DNA from: an uncultured Christensenellaceae bacterium
GTDB lineage: Bacteria; Bacillota; Clostridia; Christensenellales; Borkfalkiaceae
DNA length: 64,000 bases
Reading direction: 5' to 3'
NCBI GenBank assembly: GCA_910588695.1
Contig: CAJUOV010000006.1
Coordinates: 28,616-92,615, forward strand
Made by a program: the position numbers and the translations under genes. Under the pieces are notes generated by a model that was given only the letters and a program-made list of their open reading frames with translations, was not told the origin of the DNA and did not search any database. Of the stretch, positions 62,162-64,000 are shown in pieces (positions within the stretch are counted from its first letter, which is position 1; each line of letters opens with the position of its first letter).

Positions 62162-63022
62162 TTACTTTTCTTTTTTCTCGGATTTTTCCGTGAAAACTCC
62201 GCCGACCGTTCCGACAATAATGCAGGCGCATATCCCCGCCACGGGAAGAATCCACATGATATTCCAAAGATTCAGAATCGCGGAAACGCACAGAAAGACG
62301 AGGAGCGAAGCGCACATAATGATCCCGCACGCGCCGCCGGTATACGGATTCTCCCCTTTCTTCTTTTTACGGGCGACTTTGCCGCGGTCGCACATATCGC
62401 AGATACACCCCGCGATCCCGCATCCGAACACGCCGGAAGTCACGATGCACCACATGGGGTGCCAAAGCCCCGTCAGCAATCCCGTCAGAACATAGGCGAG
62501 CAAAGAAAGGGCAAACAGCGACGCGCATACGCACGCAGCAACGCGTTCGGGAACAGACTTCATGAATCCGCAGCAACGCTCCGCCCGTTTCCCGTTGATA
62601 TAAACGCCGCGCGGCGAAACCTCCACGCTGTCGGTATCGTTGGCGAATTGCCACGAATCCTCTTCCATGCGCTTCGCCGCCTCGGGACTGTTTACGAAAA
62701 TTCCCTTAGAGGATATTTTCACGCTCTTTCTTCCGCTCGAAAATCGGATCGATCCCCCGTCCTCATCTTCCTCTTCTTCCGTTTCGGCGTTCTCCTTTAC
62801 GCGACCGGAATTAGCCGCCGAGCGTTCCCCGCGCAGAAGCTCGTCCACACTCACGCCAAGAATATCCGCAAGCGGCAAGAGCTGCGCCGTATCGGGCATC
62901 GCTTCCCCCGTCTCCCATTTGGAAACCGCTTTATTTGTAATCCCGAGCTTTTCGGCAAGCTCGGACTGCGTCAGATTTTTTTCTTTTCTCAATTCGTAAA
63001 GCAATTCGGAAAATTTCGACAT
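62162..63022 (-). CDS. XRE-family regulator with membrane domain
   Basis: A 286-residue protein: an N-terminal helix-turn-helix (LTQSELAEKLGITNKAVSKWE, about residues 15-35), an acidic linker, a small beta-rich segment (SIRFSSGRKSVKIS) and four hydrophobic segments in the C-terminal half with a cysteine cluster (CGIAGCICDMCDRG). Membrane-tethered XRE regulators are common in Clostridia; the ligand is not known. The MSKFSELL start follows a GGAGGG site. The promoter is TTGAAA/TAAAAT. Confidence 0.85.
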   Translation of the reverse strand: MSKFSELLYELRKEKNLTQSELAEKLGITNKAVSKWETGEAMPDTAQLLPLADILGVSVDELLRGERSAANSGRVKENAETEEEEDEDGGSIRFSSGRKSVKISSKGIFVNSPEAAKRMEEDSWQFANDTDSVEVSPRGVYINGKRAERCCGFMKSVPERVAACVCASLFALSLLAYVLTGLLTGLWHPMWCIVTSGVFGCGIAGCICDMCDRGKVARKKKKGENPYTGGACGIIMCASLLVFLCVSAILNLWNIMWILPVAGICACIIVGTVGGVFTEKSEKKEK

Positions 63023-63051
63023 ATCCGCCCTCCGTGTAAATTTCATGCTTT

Positions 63052-63080
63052 ATTTTAACATCTGCGGCTTTTATTTTCAA
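63052..63080 (-). promoter_or_regulatory. promoter of the XRE membrane regulator
   Basis: Minus strand TTGAAA (63075-63080), 17-bp spacer, TAAAAT (63052-63057). Confidence 0.55.
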
Positions 63081-63137
63081 TAGAATCGAGTCGAATAAAA
63101 GTAGAATTTTTTGAATTTTTCGGTAGAATATAAAATT

Positions 63138-63159
63138 ACGTCCGCAGAAATGCGGACGT
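63138..63159. terminator. terminator after the 63186-63923 gene
   Basis: A 9-bp stem ACGTCCGCA/TGCGGACGT with a 4-nt loop. The minus-strand side is followed by AATTTTAT, a modest T tract. Confidence 0.55.
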
Positions 63160-63185
63160 ATCCCGTCATTTGTCTATTTTAGATT

Positions 63186-63923
63186 TTAGCCGATGGAAAT
63201 TTTACTGCCCTTTCTGTGTTCACGCCCGCAATGCATGCAATATCCCTTAAAATCTTCGTATTCCGTATTTGTAGTCTCTTTTTGTATCCGCGTAACGTTC
63301 GCTTCGACGTCCGCAATCTTTTTCCCCTTATAAGAAATCGAACCGACTTTTTCTTTGCGCGTTTTTTTCTTGTATTTTGTGTCGGTAACGTCGCGGTATT
63401 CCGTCAGACTGTGTCCGATACAGAACATACGTCCGCAACGCGGACAGATTTGCCATACGCCGTAATGAATTGCTACCGCAAAGAGACAGCAAATTTGCGA
63501 TACCGTTAAGGCGGGAGGTAAAAACAATAACGTAAAATAATGAAAATTCTGCGAGCTTTCAATCACGGAAACGATCTCGCCGTAATATGTCCAACCCAAC
63601 CACGCGGCGCATCCTCCGAGCGCAAGCGGCGCGAATATGACGAGCGGCATTCCTATCGCCGCATGCGGAGGATGCTTCACGCACGCCTTTTCGCCGCAAA
63701 ACATCCAATTAAACCACTTAATAGCCGACGCGCCGATTAACCAAAAAGCGCTTACGACTGCCGACGTCGCCGCCGCAACTATTATCAACGTAATCGGAGC
63801 CGGCTCTTTACCGATCATCGACATTACGAATAACACCGCCCACGGCACGATGACGGAGACAATCGTCGCCACGACCGCAGTCAAAAGACAGCCCGCAAAT
63901 ATCTTAAACAATATTTTCGGCAT
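63186..63923 (-). CDS. membrane protein with a zinc-ribbon-like tail
   Basis: A 245-residue protein with four hydrophobic segments in residues 5-150 and a cytoplasmic tail. CPRCGRMFCIGH and CMHCGREH in the tail look like the two halves of a zinc ribbon, separated by a Lys/Thr-rich stretch. The start follows a GGGAGGAAATAGG site. No family is recognised. The gene is preceded by 76 bp that end in a run of nine Cs at the window edge. Confidence 0.7.
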   Translation of the reverse strand: MPKILFKIFAGCLLTAVVATIVSVIVPWAVLFVMSMIGKEPAPITLIIVAAATSAVVSAFWLIGASAIKWFNWMFCGEKACVKHPPHAAIGMPLVIFAPLALGGCAAWLGWTYYGEIVSVIESSQNFHYFTLLFLPPALTVSQICCLFAVAIHYGVWQICPRCGRMFCIGHSLTEYRDVTDTKYKKKTRKEKVGSISYKGKKIADVEANVTRIQKETTNTEYEDFKGYCMHCGREHRKGSKISIG

Positions 63924-64000
63924 AACCTATTTCCTCCCGATAAACCGCAACCGAATATTGATTTTTAATTTATACCAGTATACATCATCACCCCCCCCCG

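Noticed and set aside
58542..62330. A 1,262-codon minus-strand frame opposite PFOR
   Set aside because: It is the shadow of the GC-biased PFOR codons; PFOR on the plus strand has all family motifs.
63990..64000. Run of nine Cs at the right edge
   Set aside because: It is at the window end with no gene context; it could be a contig-end artefact, so nothing is inferred.

Overview
The window looks like a chromosomal contig of an anaerobic, spore-forming Clostridia-class Firmicute. The signs are a spoIIID sporulation gene, pyruvate:ferredoxin oxidoreductase, a two-subunit class I fumarase, an ECF transporter module, TTGACA/TATAAT promoters and many GGAGG ribosome binding sites. Species cannot be set from the sequence. 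Several genes have no leader: the TATAAT box ends 6 nt before the ATG.

Layout. (1) 1-8.6 kb, housekeeping: 5' end of metK, a radical SAM protein, an ABC-F ATPase, tadA, an M14 peptidase, a CPBP protease with rlmH, fumarase subunits, and a frameshifted beta-lactamase-like gene. (2) 8.83-22.41 kb, a 13,577-bp element that splits spoIIID. (3) 22.6-41.4 kb, a fructan-use locus: three GH32 enzymes, two large carbohydrate-binding lipoproteins, an ABC sugar importer, fructokinase and a LacI regulator with two matching operators. (4) 41.4-47.1 kb, a four-gene operon with two TIR-type proteins, a HAD hydrolase and a membrane Rossmann/RyR-like protein, a candidate immune system. (5) 47.2-53.5 kb, a minus-strand run of GH3 glucosidase, a membrane protein, truA and ecfT-ecfA2-ecfA1. 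(6) 53.6-64 kb: Na/Pi transporter with a two-component system, MscS channel, PFOR, an XRE-type membrane regulator and a zinc-ribbon membrane protein.

The main discovery is region 2. Both halves of spoIIID lie on the minus strand: the first 38 codons end at 22.41 kb and the last 48 codons begin at 8.83 kb. The halves share the 10-bp direct repeat TATGTACGGT. Joining them at that repeat rebuilds an 86-residue SpoIIID with an unbroken KSTVHKDVTERL segment. Joining the two ends of the element rebuilds a 48-bp palindromic attP (CGTTCT-N11-ACCGTA-CA-TACGGT-N11-AGAACG), the form expected for a large serine recombinase, and the element encodes one. Both spoIIID and the recombinase operon have promoters with the spacing of the mother-cell sigma-E consensus (ATA-N16-CATANNNT, one mismatch for the recombinase). 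This is the logic of the B. subtilis skin element in sigK, here applied to spoIIID.

Unlike skin, this element carries a complete type II-A CRISPR-Cas system (tracrRNA, cas9, cas1, cas2, csn2, 24 spacers) plus two toxin-antitoxin-like pairs. The inferred model is that the element protects vegetative cells and the spore lineage and is cut out of the doomed mother cell so that SpoIIID can be made. Excision itself cannot be seen in one sequence.
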